Below are positions 1-9,281 of a DNA stretch of 64,000 nt, one piece after another (position 1 is the stretch's first letter; every line of letters starts with the position of its first letter). The translations under genes and the position numbers were made by a program. Source of the DNA: Candidatus Rokuibacteriota bacterium (GTDB taxonomy: Bacteria; Methylomirabilota; Methylomirabilia; Rokubacteriales; CSP1-6); NCBI GenBank assembly GCA_003221515.1, contig QHSI01000097.1, positions 106,436 to 170,435 of the forward strand, in the 5' to 3' direction. The notes beneath the pieces are model-generated. The model did not search any database and was not told where the DNA came from. It worked only from the letters and a program-made list of their open reading frames with translations.

Positions 1-861
1 CGCCGGACGCGGACCGAGGACGACCCGGGCGGATTCCTCGGCGAGGAAGTCGGCTCGATCGCGTTCAAGGCGCATCCGTACGGCTATCCGATCATTGGCT
101 GGATGGAGGACATCAAGCGGATCACGCCCGACGAGATCCGCGCCTTCTACAAGACCTACTACGTCCCGAACAACGCGATCGTCGTGGCCGTCGGCGACTT
201 CAAGGCGCCCGAGACGCTCGAGAAGGTCCGGCGGCGCTTCGGCCGGATTCCGCGCGGGCCCGTGCCGCCGCCCGTCGTGGCCGTCGAGCCCCCTCAGAAT
301 GGCGAGCGCCGCGTGGCGGTGAAGAAGCAAGCCGAGCTCCCGATCGTCTATCTCGCATGGCACGTGCCGAGCCAACGCTCCAACGACGCCCCCGCCCTCG
401 AGGTGCTGTCGACGATCCTCGCCGGGGGGCGCGCGTCGCGGCTCTACCGCGACCTGGTGTACCAGCGGCAGCTCGCGCTCGAGGCGGGGGGCGACTACTC
501 CTACTTCGCCATCGACCCCAACCTGTTCTGGTTCTGGGCGACGCCAATGCCGGGCCAGACGGCCGAGACACTCGAGAAGGAGCTGATCGCCCACATGGAC
601 CGGCTCAAGAGCGAGCCGGTCACCGAGGAGGAGCTGGCCCGGGCCAAGAACCAGATCGAGGCGGCCATGGTTTTCCAGGAAGACTCGATCCACCGCCGGG
701 CGTCGCTCCTGGCACGCTTCGAGGTGATCGGGGGCTTCGCGCTCAAGGACAGTTTCATCGCCCGGATCCGCGCGGTCACCGCGGTGGACCTGACGCGGGT
801 AGCGAGCACATGGTTCGCGCCGGACAAGAAGAGCATCGGCGTCCTGCAGCCGAAGGAATGA
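1..861 (+). CDS. M16 family zinc peptidase, C-terminal part (5' truncated by window edge)
   Basis: The reading frame is open from base 1 and shows the typical M16 (pitrilysin/insulinase) stretch HPYGYPIIGW followed by ITPDEIRAFYKTYYVPNNA and VAVGDF, then the second M16 domain with LAGGRASRLYRDLV. The zinc-binding HxxEH motif would lie upstream of the window, so catalytic status cannot be judged here. The stop overlaps the next start (ATGA at 858-861), so this subunit is translationally coupled to a second M16 protein. In families of this kind a catalytic and a non-catalytic subunit pair in the periplasm. An internal ATG at 103 exists but the homology clearly continues upstream of it, so the gene is 5'-partial. 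Confidence 0.93.
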   Translation, partial: RRTRTEDDPGGFLGEEVGSIAFKAHPYGYPIIGWMEDIKRITPDEIRAFYKTYYVPNNAIVVAVGDFKAPETLEKVRRRFGRIPRGPVPPPVVAVEPPQNGERRVAVKKQAELPIVYLAWHVPSQRSNDAPALEVLSTILAGGRASRLYRDLVYQRQLALEAGGDYSYFAIDPNLFWFWATPMPGQTAETLEKELIAHMDRLKSEPVTEEELARAKNQIEAAMVFQEDSIHRRASLLARFEVIGGFALKDSFIARIRAVTAVDLTRVASTWFAPDKKSIGVLQPKE

Positions 862-2168
862 CCTCACCGCGCGTCGTCCGGCTCGTCGTCCTGCTGCTGG
901 GCGTCCTGTCGGCCTCGACCGCCAGCGGCGCGCCGATCGCCCACCGGGAGGTGCTGCCGAACGGGATCGTGCTGCTCGTGGCCGAGCGGCCCGCGGTGCC
1001 GATCGTCGCGGTGCGCGTTCTCAGCCGGGCCGGCGCGGCCTTCGATCCGGGCGATCGCGCCGGGCTCGCCAACCTGACCGGCGCGTTGCTCACGCGCGGA
1101 ACGGCGAAGCGGACGGGTCCCGAGCTCGACTCCGCGATCGAGTTCGTGGGCGGCAGCCTCGAAGCCGGCGCCGGCCGCGACAGCATCACGGTGTCGCTGG
1201 CCGTGCAGAAGAAGGACATGGCGCTCGGCCTCGATCTCATGAGCGAGGTCGTGCTGTCGCCGACCTTCCCGCAGGCCGAGGTCGCGCGCAAGATCTCCGA
1301 GATCCGAGCGGCGATCAAGCGCTCGGACGAGGATCCGAACGCGATCGCCGGGCGCGTCCTGTCACGGTTGGTGTTCCCCGGCCACCCCTACGGCGTGCCG
1401 GTCGAGGGGACGCAGGAGTCGGTGGGGCGTCTGACCCGGGACGACGTCGTGAAGTTCCAGCAGGAGGTCATGCGCCCCGATACGACCGTGATCGCCGTCG
1501 TGGGCGCCGTCACCGTGGCCGAAGCGCGAGGGGAGATCATCGGGCGATTCGGCGCGTGGGCCCGACCGACATCCGCGCCGCCGTCGATCACGGAGGCGAC
1601 GGCCCCGCCGGCGCCCGGCGAAGAGACGGTGAAGCGCGAGCTCACCCAGGCCACGCTCATGTTCGGCCGGCAGGCCATCAGACAGACCGATCCGGATTAT
1701 TTCCCGCTGGTCGTGGCCTCCTACGTGCTCGGTGGCGGCTCGGCGTCGCGGTTGTACTCGCGCGTGCGGGAGGAGTCCGGACTGGCCTATGCCGTCTACA
1801 GCTGGGTCCAGCCCTCGAGGTACGGGTCCGCGCTGTTCGTGACCTCGCAGACGCGGACGACCGAGGCGCCGAAGGTCATCGGGATGATCCGCGAAGAGCT
1901 CGCCCGCATGACCCGCGAGCCCGTCGCCGACAAGGAGCTGGCGCTCGCCAAGCAATACCTGATCGGCAGCTTCCCGCTCCGACTGGACACCTCGGGCAAG
2001 GTCGCCGACTTCCTGGTGGCAATCGAGGACCTCGGGCTTGGACTCGACTACGCGGATCGCTACCGCGATCGAATCGGGCGCGTGACCGCGCTGGACGTCC
2101 AGCGAGTCGCGGCCAAGTTCTTCCCGCCGGCGGCCTTCAGCCGCGTCGTCGTCGGCGAGGGCAAATGA
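858..2168 (+). CDS. M16 family peptidase-like protein, non-catalytic subunit
   Basis: A 436-residue protein starting at the ATG that overlaps the stop of the preceding M16 gene. Residues 1-22 form a signal peptide (LVVLLLGVLSASTASGA), so it is exported. The two M16 domains are recognisable: HPYGVPVEGT in the first, GGGSASRLYSRVREESGLAY in the second. Where the catalytic HxxEH should be, the sequence reads LANLTGALLTRGT, so the zinc ligands are absent. This is the usual picture for the inactive partner of a two-subunit M16 peptidase, and the coupled upstream gene is the natural partner. Its stop overlaps the next start (ATGA). Confidence 0.93.
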   Translation: MTSPRVVRLVVLLLGVLSASTASGAPIAHREVLPNGIVLLVAERPAVPIVAVRVLSRAGAAFDPGDRAGLANLTGALLTRGTAKRTGPELDSAIEFVGGSLEAGAGRDSITVSLAVQKKDMALGLDLMSEVVLSPTFPQAEVARKISEIRAAIKRSDEDPNAIAGRVLSRLVFPGHPYGVPVEGTQESVGRLTRDDVVKFQQEVMRPDTTVIAVVGAVTVAEARGEIIGRFGAWARPTSAPPSITEATAPPAPGEETVKRELTQATLMFGRQAIRQTDPDYFPLVVASYVLGGGSASRLYSRVREESGLAYAVYSWVQPSRYGSALFVTSQTRTTEAPKVIGMIREELARMTREPVADKELALAKQYLIGSFPLRLDTSGKVADFLVAIEDLGLGLDYADRYRDRIGRVTALDVQRVAAKFFPPAAFSRVVVGEGK

Positions 2169-2734
2169 TCCGCGCCGGGGCGCTGGCGCTGGCCGCGTTG
2201 CTGATCGGGCCGCCGGTCGTCGCTGCGGCGTCGTTCACGCTCGGGCCCGAGGAGCGCACCGCCGCGCTCCAGATCGGCTTGCGCTCGGTCACGCTCGACA
2301 CGTTCGACGCCGAGTGGCGCGTGGCCGGCCAATCGGGCGACTCGGTCACCGTGGTCACGCCGTTTCATCGTCTCGTCCTGGCCGGCCGCCACGCCGCGTT
2401 CAAGAACCAGCGGGTCAAACACGGCGAACCCGAGAAGCTCCTGCGCGAGCAGCAGGACCGGCTCGTGATCTGGGCAAGCCTCTACGGCTCGCGAGTGGAT
2501 TTCGCGCGCTTCTACGCTCCGCGGCTTCTCGTGGGTGCGCGCGAGATCGAGCCCACCTTCGTCCAGAACGAGCGGACCGCGGTGCGGACCGAGGGCGGAG
2601 GCTATCTCGCGCGCTGCGTCTACGGCTTTCCGGTGAAGGACCTGACCCCGAAGGCGAACCTGCTCCTGGTCGTCCGCGACGCCGACGGCCGCGACGTCAG
2701 CCGCTTCACGATCGACCTCGCCACGATGAGGTGA
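2165..2734 (+). CDS. Exported protein of unknown function
   Basis: A 189-residue protein beginning at the ATG that overlaps the M16 stop. Residues 1-23 look like a signal peptide (ALALAALLIGPPVVAAA). The mature part is a predicted mixed beta protein with no motif I recognise. Coupling to the M16 pair suggests a cell-envelope role, which is inference only. The stop overlaps the GTG start of the next gene (GTGA at 2731-2734). Confidence 0.75.
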   Translation: MIRAGALALAALLIGPPVVAAASFTLGPEERTAALQIGLRSVTLDTFDAEWRVAGQSGDSVTVVTPFHRLVLAGRHAAFKNQRVKHGEPEKLLREQQDRLVIWASLYGSRVDFARFYAPRLLVGAREIEPTFVQNERTAVRTEGGGYLARCVYGFPVKDLTPKANLLLVVRDADGRDVSRFTIDLATMR

Positions 2735-3615
2735 GCGCGGCCCCCGCGTCGAAGCGCGCGCTGCCGGCGCACGGCTGGTTCGGTCTGGCGGTCATCGTCG
2801 GCGCCGAAATCTCTTTGATGGCCGGCGAGCCGAGCGTCGCCGGCTGGTTCACGCCGATCGTGTGGACCGGCTACGTCCTGTTCGTGGACGCGCTGGTCCG
2901 TCGCCTCACCGGCCGCTCCTACTTGACCTCCGACCGAGGCGAGGGCGTTCTGGTGGCGCTCGCGTCGGTCGCCTGCTGGTGGCTCTTCGAGCTCTACAAC
3001 GCGCCGCGCTTCTGGCGTGGCGGCGCTGAATCGGTCGGGCTCTGGTGGCAATACCACGGTCTCGAGCCGAACCTCTTCCTGCGCCGCGTCGGCTATGATT
3101 GGTCGTTCGCCACGATCTTCCCGGCGCTCTTCCTCACCGCGGCCGCCCTGCGGGCGACGATCTTCCACGGGGCGCGCGTGCGCCCCCGGCGCCTCTCGCC
3201 GAAGACCCTCGGTCTCATGACGGCGCTCGGAGCCGTGAGCGTCGTGCTACCGCTCGTCATCGTGTCCGCGTGGCTCGTCCCGCTCGTGTGGATCGGCTGG
3301 GCGCTGGTCCTCGAGCCCCTGAATGCTCGGGCCGGGCGGCCGTCGTGGCTCGCCGATCTCGGGCACGGCGACGCGTCGCGCCTGCTCGCGCTGCTGGGCG
3401 CCGGCGCCATGTGCGGCGTTCTGTGGGAGTTCTGGAACTACTGGGCCGCGACGCGCTGGACCTACACGGTCCCCTATCTCGGCGGCGTCAAGGTCTTCGA
3501 GATGCCGGTGCTCGGCTATCTCGGCTTTCCACCGTTCGTGCTCGAGTGCTACGCGATGTACCACTGGCTTCGCGGGCTCGTGGCCGCCCGGAGCGCGCCG
3601 ACCCCGGTGCTATAA
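2731..3615 (+). CDS. Multi-pass membrane protein of unknown function
   Basis: A 294-residue protein with a GTG start overlapping the previous stop. There are about six to eight hydrophobic segments, for example around WFGLAVIVGAEISLM, VLVALASVACWWLFEL, ATIFPALFLTAAAL and VVLPLVIVSAWLVPLVWIGWAL. Trp-rich conserved-looking patches (FELYNAPRFW, LWEFWNYWAATRW) repeat the pattern W-E-F/L-x-N/W and may be the functional core. I do not recognise the family. It closes the M16 operon; a good -10 element lies across its stop codon and serves the next gene. Confidence 0.8.
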   Translation: MSAAPASKRALPAHGWFGLAVIVGAEISLMAGEPSVAGWFTPIVWTGYVLFVDALVRRLTGRSYLTSDRGEGVLVALASVACWWLFELYNAPRFWRGGAESVGLWWQYHGLEPNLFLRRVGYDWSFATIFPALFLTAAALRATIFHGARVRPRRLSPKTLGLMTALGAVSVVLPLVIVSAWLVPLVWIGWALVLEPLNARAGRPSWLADLGHGDASRLLALLGAGAMCGVLWEFWNYWAATRWTYTVPYLGGVKVFEMPVLGYLGFPPFVLECYAMYHWLRGLVAARSAPTPVL

Positions 3616-3616
3616 T
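3611..3616 (+). promoter_or_regulatory. Putative sigma-70 -10 element (TATAAT)
   Basis: A perfect TATAAT overlaps the stop codon of the preceding membrane protein and lies 40 bases before the quinone oxidoreductase start. No good -35 is visible 17 bases upstream (ccggag). The predicted leader would contain the ribosome site AGGGAGGA at about 3641-3648, so a short 5' UTR with a strong Shine-Dalgarno is expected. Confidence 0.5.
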
Positions 3617-3655
3617 CCGCGGGCATCGATCCGCGACCTCAGGGAGGATACCCGC

Positions 3656-4624
3656 ATGAAAGCGATCCGCGTTTCCACGCCCGGCGGCCCCGAAGTCCTG
3701 CGCCTCGAAGATGTTGCCGAGCCCGCGCCCAAGGCCGGCGAGGCGATCGTCAAGGTCGACGCGGCGGGGATCAACTACATCGACGTCTACCAGCGCTCTG
3801 GCCAGTACAAGCTCGCGCTCCCGCTGACGCTCGGCCTCGAGGCCGGCGGCACCGTCACGGCCGTCGCGTCGGACGTGACCGAGGTGAGGGTCGGGGACAA
3901 GGTCGCCTACACGGGCATTCCCGGCGCCTACGCCCAGTTCGCCGCGGTGCCGGCGCAGCGCCTGGTCACGCTTCCGTCCGGCGTGAGCACGAAGCAGGGC
4001 GGCGCCGCCATGCTGCAAGGGCTCACCGCGCACTACCTGGCGTGCTCGACCTATCCGCTGAAGAGCGGGGACACGTGCCTGGTGCACGCCGCCGCCGGCG
4101 GCGTCGGGTTGCTCCTGTGCCAGATCGCGAAGATGCGGGGCGCGCGCGTGATCGGGACCGTGTCCACGCCGGACAAGGCGAAGCTCGCGCGCGAGGCGGG
4201 CGCCGCCGAAGTCATCGACTACAGCAAGCAGGATTTCGAGGCGGAGGTGAGGCGGCTCACCGACGGCAAGGGGTTGCAGGTCGTCTACGACGCCGTGGGC
4301 AAGACCACCTTCGAGAAGGGGTTCAACTGCCTGGCGCCACGCGGCATGATGGTGCTCTACGGTCAGGCGAGCGGTCCGATCGGCCCGTTCGATCCGCAAA
4401 CGCTCAACGCCAAGGGCTCGCTCTTCCTGACGCGGCCGAGCCTCAACCACCACATCGTCACGCGCGCCGAGCTGGTCCAGCGCTCCAACGAGCTGCTCGG
4501 CTGGATCCGTGACGGCAAGCTCAAGGTGCGCACCGAGTTCGAGTTTCCCCTGAAGGACGCGGCCGAAGCGCATCGGGCGCTCGAGGCCCGCAAGACAACC
4601 GGGAAGGTGCTCCTGATTCCGTGA
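3656..4624 (+). CDS. qor: NADPH:quinone oxidoreductase (zinc-independent MDR family)
   Basis: A 322-residue medium-chain dehydrogenase/reductase. The N-terminus (MKAIRVSTPGGPEVL) and the motif GINYIDVYQRSGQY are typical of Qor. The Rossmann nucleotide-binding motif AAAGGVG lies near residue 145. The structural and catalytic zinc cysteines of alcohol dehydrogenases are absent. The family reduces quinones or enones with NADPH, in the cytosol. The start is set by the ribosome site AGGGAGG about 8 bases upstream. Length fits the 320-330 residues usual for Qor. It probably has its own promoter (TATAAT at 3611). Confidence 0.92.
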   Translation: MKAIRVSTPGGPEVLRLEDVAEPAPKAGEAIVKVDAAGINYIDVYQRSGQYKLALPLTLGLEAGGTVTAVASDVTEVRVGDKVAYTGIPGAYAQFAAVPAQRLVTLPSGVSTKQGGAAMLQGLTAHYLACSTYPLKSGDTCLVHAAAGGVGLLLCQIAKMRGARVIGTVSTPDKAKLAREAGAAEVIDYSKQDFEAEVRRLTDGKGLQVVYDAVGKTTFEKGFNCLAPRGMMVLYGQASGPIGPFDPQTLNAKGSLFLTRPSLNHHIVTRAELVQRSNELLGWIRDGKLKVRTEFEFPLKDAAEAHRALEARKTTGKVLLIP

Positions 4625-4653
4625 CCGCGCTAGAATAAGCGCGGAGGTACCCC

Positions 4654-5592
4654 ATGAAACCAAGAGCGCTCCTGCTCATGGCAGTACTTACACTGATGTC
4701 GCTGCTGTTCCTCGATACCGCAGCCGTGTTCGCCCGCGCCAGCAGTGGTGGGAGTCGCGGCTCGCGCTCCTATTCGTCACCCGCCACGCCGTCCAGTCCC
4801 TCGAGCCCCTCGCGGGTGACGACCCCGACGCCGTCCGCGCCCCAGCAGCAGCGGCCGGGCATGTTCGGTGGTGGCCTCATGGGCGGACTCGCCGGCCTGG
4901 CCCTGGGCGGGTTGATCGGCTCGATGCTGTTCGGTGGTCTTGGCGGCGGCTTCGGCGGCGGTGTGGGGCTCCTCGAGATGGTGCTCATCGGCGGCGCGGC
5001 CTTCCTCCTGTTCCGGATGTTCCGCGCACGCCAGCACCCCCATCCGGCGTACGCCGGGGCCGGCGGCGCCAGCGCGTACGGAGCCGAAGGGCAGAGCTGG
5101 CCGACCGGCGGTGGCGCCGCGACGCTGGAGGCTCCGGCGGGCGAGTCGGACCTCGACCGTGGGCTGGGTCACATCCGCGGCATGGACCCGAGCTTCGATG
5201 CCGACCGATTCACCGACTGGGCGAAGACCGCGTTCGTCGACGTTCAGGCCGCCATCGCCCGGCGCGAGCTGGGCGGGGTCCAGGATCGCCTCACGCCCCA
5301 GGAATTCGGACGCCTCCAGGCCCAGTGCGATCAGCTCCGGGGGGCGCGTCGGACCAACAAGATCGAGCGCGTCCAGATCGGGCGGGCGCAGGTGTCGGAG
5401 GCCTGGCAGGAGAGCGGCCAGGACTGGGTCACCGTGTGTTTCACGGTCTCGCTGGTTGACTACGTTGTCGACGACACCAGCGGCGCCGTCGTGGAGGGTT
5501 CGACCTCGCCGGAGAGCATCGAGGAGTACTGGACGTTCACCCGCCCGGTTGGCCCGAAGGCGTGGCGACTATCGGCGATCCAGACGGCGTAA
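4654..5592 (+). CDS. Tim44-like domain membrane protein
   Basis: A 312-residue protein. Residues 1-28 are a signal or anchor sequence, followed by a Ser/Pro-rich linker (30-70) and a very Gly-rich membrane segment (GGGLMGGLAGLALGGLIGSMLFGG). From about residue 165 comes a Tim44/MBA1-like domain (FDADRFTDWAKTAFVDVQAAIARREL; ending YWTFTRPVGPKAWRL). This architecture is the common bacterial Tim44 form, an envelope protein of unclear role. A ribosome site (GCGGAGG) precedes the ATG, and a TAGAAT hexamer at 4631-4636 could be the -10 of a short-leader promoter. Confidence 0.9.
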   Translation: MKPRALLLMAVLTLMSLLFLDTAAVFARASSGGSRGSRSYSSPATPSSPSSPSRVTTPTPSAPQQQRPGMFGGGLMGGLAGLALGGLIGSMLFGGLGGGFGGGVGLLEMVLIGGAAFLLFRMFRARQHPHPAYAGAGGASAYGAEGQSWPTGGGAATLEAPAGESDLDRGLGHIRGMDPSFDADRFTDWAKTAFVDVQAAIARRELGGVQDRLTPQEFGRLQAQCDQLRGARRTNKIERVQIGRAQVSEAWQESGQDWVTVCFTVSLVDYVVDDTSGAVVEGSTSPESIEEYWTFTRPVGPKAWRLSAIQTA

Positions 5593-5610
5593 TCGCTCCG
5601 TAGGTGCGCG

Positions 5611-7239
5611 TTGAAGCGCGCCCTGAAGTGGCTGGTCGGAATCGCCGCGGCGGTCGTCCTTCTGGCGATCGTCGCGGCGATCGCGCTTCCCTACCTCGTC
5701 GATAACGCACGCGTCCAGGCCCTGATCGCTTCCAATGCCTCGCAGGCGGTCGGCCGGCCCGTCAAGTTCACGTCCCTGTCCATCGCTCTGTTCCCGCTCC
5801 CGGCGGTCGAGCTGCACAAGCTCGAGATCGCCGAGGATCCTCAGTTCGGCGCCGCGCCGTTTCTGACGCTCGAGACGGGCCGGATCCGCCTCAAGCTGCG
5901 TCCCCTGTTCAGTGGACGGGTGGAATTCGGCGACATCACGCTCGAGAGGCCGCTGATCGCGATCATCCAGAGCGCCGACGGCCGGCTCAACGTCGCGAGC
6001 CTGGGCCCAACGGGCGAGCCCAGGACGGCGTCACGTCCAGGAAAGCCGAGCGGCGCCGGCGCAGGAGGGACGATCGCGGCGATCGCGGCCCAGGTCAACA
6101 TCAAGAAGGGAGCCGTGACGTACGTCGCTCGCGGCAAGGAAGGCGCCGGGACGCCCTACCGGGTCGAGGACCTCGACCTGACCCTCACCGGCCAGGGCAT
6201 GCAGCTCAACTTCAAGGGAGCGCTCAAGGTGGTCCCCGGCGACCTCGCGGTCAAGCTCGCCGACGGCGTCGTCGCGCTCAACGGTGCCAGGGCGGTCTCC
6301 GAGGCGCCGATCCGCGGCCGCGTGACTCTCGAGGGCAAGGACGTCAGTCGACTCGTCGCCGCGGCCGCGGGCCCGACGCCCGCGATCTCCGGGCCCATCG
6401 CCGGCACGTTCTCGCTGGGCGGTACGGTCGCGGCGCCGAAGGTTTCGGGCAACGTAGAGATGGCGAAGCCATCGGTGACGCAGACGAACACGGCCTGTCC
6501 CGAGCCGAAGCAGCGCGTGCTTTCCCTGGGTGCCCTGAAGATTGCCGGCGCGTCGTACAGCGGCAACCGATTCCAGAGCCGCCCGGTCACCACGTCGATC
6601 GGCAAGGGCACCATCAGCCTCAACCTGACGGCGACGCTCGAGCACGGTGTGCGCGTGCAGCTCGGCGACCTCGCGCTCAAGGAGATCCCGATCGAGCGCG
6701 TGCTGGTCGATTACCTGTGCCAGGGCTACGCGGTGTCCGGGCCGCTCGATCTCACGGGTGCCGTGGCGTTCGGCGCGGATCTCTTCAACACCCTCGACGG
6801 CGCGGGAGACCTCCGGATCGGTCCCGGCAAGGTCGTGGGTCCCCAGGCGCTCGCCCTGATCGGCACGGTCGTGCGCGTGGGCGGCGCGGTGTCGTCGCTG
6901 CTCGCCACGGACCTGCCGTCCACGCTGTTCGCCTCGCCGGTCGACTTCGACTCGATCACGGGAACGTGGAAGGTCACCAACGGCGTCCTCACCACGCGCG
7001 ATCTGCTGTACTCGAGCCGCGCCATGAAGATCGGGGTCGCCGGGGAGTACGGCCTTGCGACCGGGCGCGTGAACGCGGACTTGAAGGTGAACCACGGGCG
7101 CGGCGAGATCCGGGCGAAGGTCACCGGCAACGCGGCGTCGCCGTCCGTACGGGTCGATCCGGCGTCGGTCGTCGGAGAGGGCGGCCGTCAGAAAGTCGAA
7201 GAAGGGATCCAGGACCTCCTCAAGCGCTTCAAGCGTTGA
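5611..7239 (+). CDS. AsmA family protein
   Basis: A 542-residue protein with a TTG start; I see no better in-frame start nearby. A single N-terminal membrane anchor (WLVGIAAAVVLLAIVAAIAL) is followed by the AsmA N-terminal pattern (NASQAVGRPVKFTSLSIALFPLPAVELHKLEIAEDP). The rest is a long repeated beta domain typical of AsmA/TamB-like bridge proteins, ending in LKVNHGRGEIRAKVTG and VEEGIQDLLKRFKR. The family acts in the periplasm, probably in lipid transport or outer-membrane homeostasis. It converges with the methyltransferase gene, with 5 bases between the stops. Confidence 0.9.
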   Translation: MKRALKWLVGIAAAVVLLAIVAAIALPYLVDNARVQALIASNASQAVGRPVKFTSLSIALFPLPAVELHKLEIAEDPQFGAAPFLTLETGRIRLKLRPLFSGRVEFGDITLERPLIAIIQSADGRLNVASLGPTGEPRTASRPGKPSGAGAGGTIAAIAAQVNIKKGAVTYVARGKEGAGTPYRVEDLDLTLTGQGMQLNFKGALKVVPGDLAVKLADGVVALNGARAVSEAPIRGRVTLEGKDVSRLVAAAAGPTPAISGPIAGTFSLGGTVAAPKVSGNVEMAKPSVTQTNTACPEPKQRVLSLGALKIAGASYSGNRFQSRPVTTSIGKGTISLNLTATLEHGVRVQLGDLALKEIPIERVLVDYLCQGYAVSGPLDLTGAVAFGADLFNTLDGAGDLRIGPGKVVGPQALALIGTVVRVGGAVSSLLATDLPSTLFASPVDFDSITGTWKVTNGVLTTRDLLYSSRAMKIGVAGEYGLATGRVNADLKVNHGRGEIRAKVTGNAASPSVRVDPASVVGEGGRQKVEEGIQDLLKRFKR

Positions 7240-7244
7240 GGTGG

Positions 7245-8084
7245 CTAGCCGCTCGCGCTGAAACGCCCGCCACCAAGCTTGCCGTCCTCGACCAGGCCCA
7301 CGAAAAACGCGTAGAGCTGGTCGTACTCTTCATAACGCTGCTCGCCCAGGCGCGCGACCGTATCGACGCGCAGGGCCCGGTACATCGCCAATCGTCGTCG
7401 CAGGATCGGCCGCCACTCCTCCGAGAGATCCTCAGCATCGATCGCGTTGAATCCGGCGCGACCGATCAGCACCCGATAGCTCTCTAGCGTCTGCAGCGTC
7501 GTCGCCGCCATCCATTCCCAGAGCCGCTCTCGCTCCCGGTCGCCGAGGCCCGGCCGCGCCACCCAGTCGGTGAACGCGAGCCGCCCGCCCGGGGCCAGCA
7601 CGCGATGGCACTCGCGGAGCACCGCGGGCTTGTCGGCGATGTGCAGGAGGGCTTCCTGGCTCAGGCAGACGTCGAAGGCGCCGGAGCCGAAGGGGAGCCG
7701 CGTCGCGTCGCCCCGGACGACCGCGACCCGGGTCTCTCCGACGAGCCGGTTGAGACGGGTGGCGCCCAGCGCTCGTCCCGCGTGGAGCTCGAGCGCCACC
7801 ACCTTCGATCCCCGGCGCCTCGACAGAAACCGGGCCGGTCCGCCCAGGCCGGCACACACGTCGAGGACGCGGCTCTGGGCGCCGACCCCGGCCCGACTCG
7901 CCAGGGCGTCCACTGCGGCGAGGCCTCCGTAGTGGTCCTGGTCGAACTCGAACAGGTCGTCGACGGTCGGGCCCTCCGGAAGTCCCCGGCCGCGCCGGGC
8001 GAGTGCGGCGAGCACTCCGGCCTCGCTGATGGGATGGTGGTCGTAGAACTCGCTCACGCGGCGGCCGGGGGTGCCTTGAAGCAT
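7245..8084 (-). CDS. Class I SAM-dependent methyltransferase
   Basis: A 279-residue enzyme. Motif I is VLDVCAGLGGPARFL, motif II/III reads VVRGDATRLPF and the acidic loop FDVCLSQEALLHI; LAPGGRLAFTDW follows. The segment YDHHPISEAGVLAAL and the FDQDHYGGLAAVDAL stretch before motif I resemble the sarcosine/dimethylglycine and small-molecule N-methyltransferase group. The substrate cannot be read from sequence. It is transcribed divergently from citrate synthase across 59 bases. Confidence 0.88.
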   Translation of the reverse strand: MLQGTPGRRVSEFYDHHPISEAGVLAALARRGRGLPEGPTVDDLFEFDQDHYGGLAAVDALASRAGVGAQSRVLDVCAGLGGPARFLSRRRGSKVVALELHAGRALGATRLNRLVGETRVAVVRGDATRLPFGSGAFDVCLSQEALLHIADKPAVLRECHRVLAPGGRLAFTDWVARPGLGDRERERLWEWMAATTLQTLESYRVLIGRAGFNAIDAEDLSEEWRPILRRRLAMYRALRVDTVARLGEQRYEEYDQLYAFFVGLVEDGKLGGGRFSASG

Positions 8085-8143
8085 CAGCCCACGTATGGTA
8101 AAAGCAAACCCGGTTTCATCACACCTTAGACGAGGGAAGGCCC

Positions 8144-9274
8144 ATGGGTAGCGGCGGCCGAGGCGGTCTCGAAGACATCGTCGTATCGACGTCGGACATC
8201 TGTTTCATCGACGGACGCGAGGGGCGACTCGTCTACCGCGGCTACGACGTCAACGACCTCGTCGAGCACTCCTCCTTCGAGGAGGTCATCTTCCTCCTCT
8301 GGCACGGTGGGCTCCCGAGCAAGAAGGAGCTCGTGGCCCATACGAAGGCGCTCAGCGCCACCACGACCCGGCGGTTGCCGCCCGGCATCGTGTCGCTCCT
8401 GAAGGCGTTTCCGAAGAAGACCACCCCGATGGAGGTCCTGCGTACCGGGATCTCGGCGCTCTCGGCCTACGATCCGGACGCCGCCGACAACTCCAAGGAC
8501 GCCACCGCCCGCAAGGCCCTCCGGCTGACCGCGCAGATGCCGACGCTGGTCGCCGCCTGGGAGCGGATCCGCCGCGGCAAGGCGCCGGTGGTACCGAACC
8601 CGCGGCTGAACCTCGCGTCGAACTTCCTCTACATGCTGAGCGGCAAGAAGCCGACACCGCTGGCCGCCAAGACGTTCGACGTCGCGCTGATCCTCCACGC
8701 CGACCACGAGTTCAACGCTTCGACGTTCGCGGCGCGGGTGACAGCGGCGACGATGTCCGACCTGCACTCGTCGATCGTCTCGGCGATCGGCGCGCTCAAG
8801 GGGCCGCTCCACGGCGGCGCCAACGAGCAGGTGATGCTGATGGTCCAGAAGATCAAGTCGCCGGCGAACGCCGACGCCTGGATCCGGAAGGCGCTGGCCG
8901 ACCACGGCCGCGTCATGGGCTTCGGCCACCGCGTCTACCGGGTGGAAGACCCGCGCGCGAAGCACCTGAAGCGGCTCGCGACCGAGCTCGGCCAGCAGGC
9001 CGGGGACACGAGCGCGGTGCAGATCCTGGACACGGTCGTGCGGGTGATCGGCGAGCAGAAGAAGATCTTCCCGAACGTCGACCTCTACTCCGGCGCGGCC
9101 TACGCGTCGATGGGGATCGCCACCGACCAGTTCACGCCGATCTTCGCGATGAGCCGGGTGGTCGGCTGGGCGGCGCACGTGATGGAGCAGCACGCCAACA
9201 ACCGGTTGATCCGGCCGCGCGCGGAGTACACGGGCCCGACGCACGCGACGTACGTCCCCATCGATCGGCGCTAG
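8144..9274 (+). CDS. Citrate synthase (citrate/2-methylcitrate synthase family)
   Basis: A 376-residue enzyme condensing oxaloacetate with acetyl-CoA (or propionyl-CoA). Catalytic landmarks are present: HADHEFN, GPLHGGANE and MGFGHRVYR carry the active-site histidines, and NVDLYSG the aspartate. The short length and the N-terminal pattern ISFIDG-like (DICFIDGREGRLVYRGYDV) place it with the shorter Gram-positive/archaeal-type citrate and methylcitrate synthases, so either substrate is possible. The ribosome site GGGAAGG lies just before the ATG. No other TCA or methylcitrate gene is adjacent. Confidence 0.93.
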   Translation: MGSGGRGGLEDIVVSTSDICFIDGREGRLVYRGYDVNDLVEHSSFEEVIFLLWHGGLPSKKELVAHTKALSATTTRRLPPGIVSLLKAFPKKTTPMEVLRTGISALSAYDPDAADNSKDATARKALRLTAQMPTLVAAWERIRRGKAPVVPNPRLNLASNFLYMLSGKKPTPLAAKTFDVALILHADHEFNASTFAARVTAATMSDLHSSIVSAIGALKGPLHGGANEQVMLMVQKIKSPANADAWIRKALADHGRVMGFGHRVYRVEDPRAKHLKRLATELGQQAGDTSAVQILDTVVRVIGEQKKIFPNVDLYSGAAYASMGIATDQFTPIFAMSRVVGWAAHVMEQHANNRLIRPRAEYTGPTHATYVPIDRR

Positions 9275-9281
9275 GGAGGCG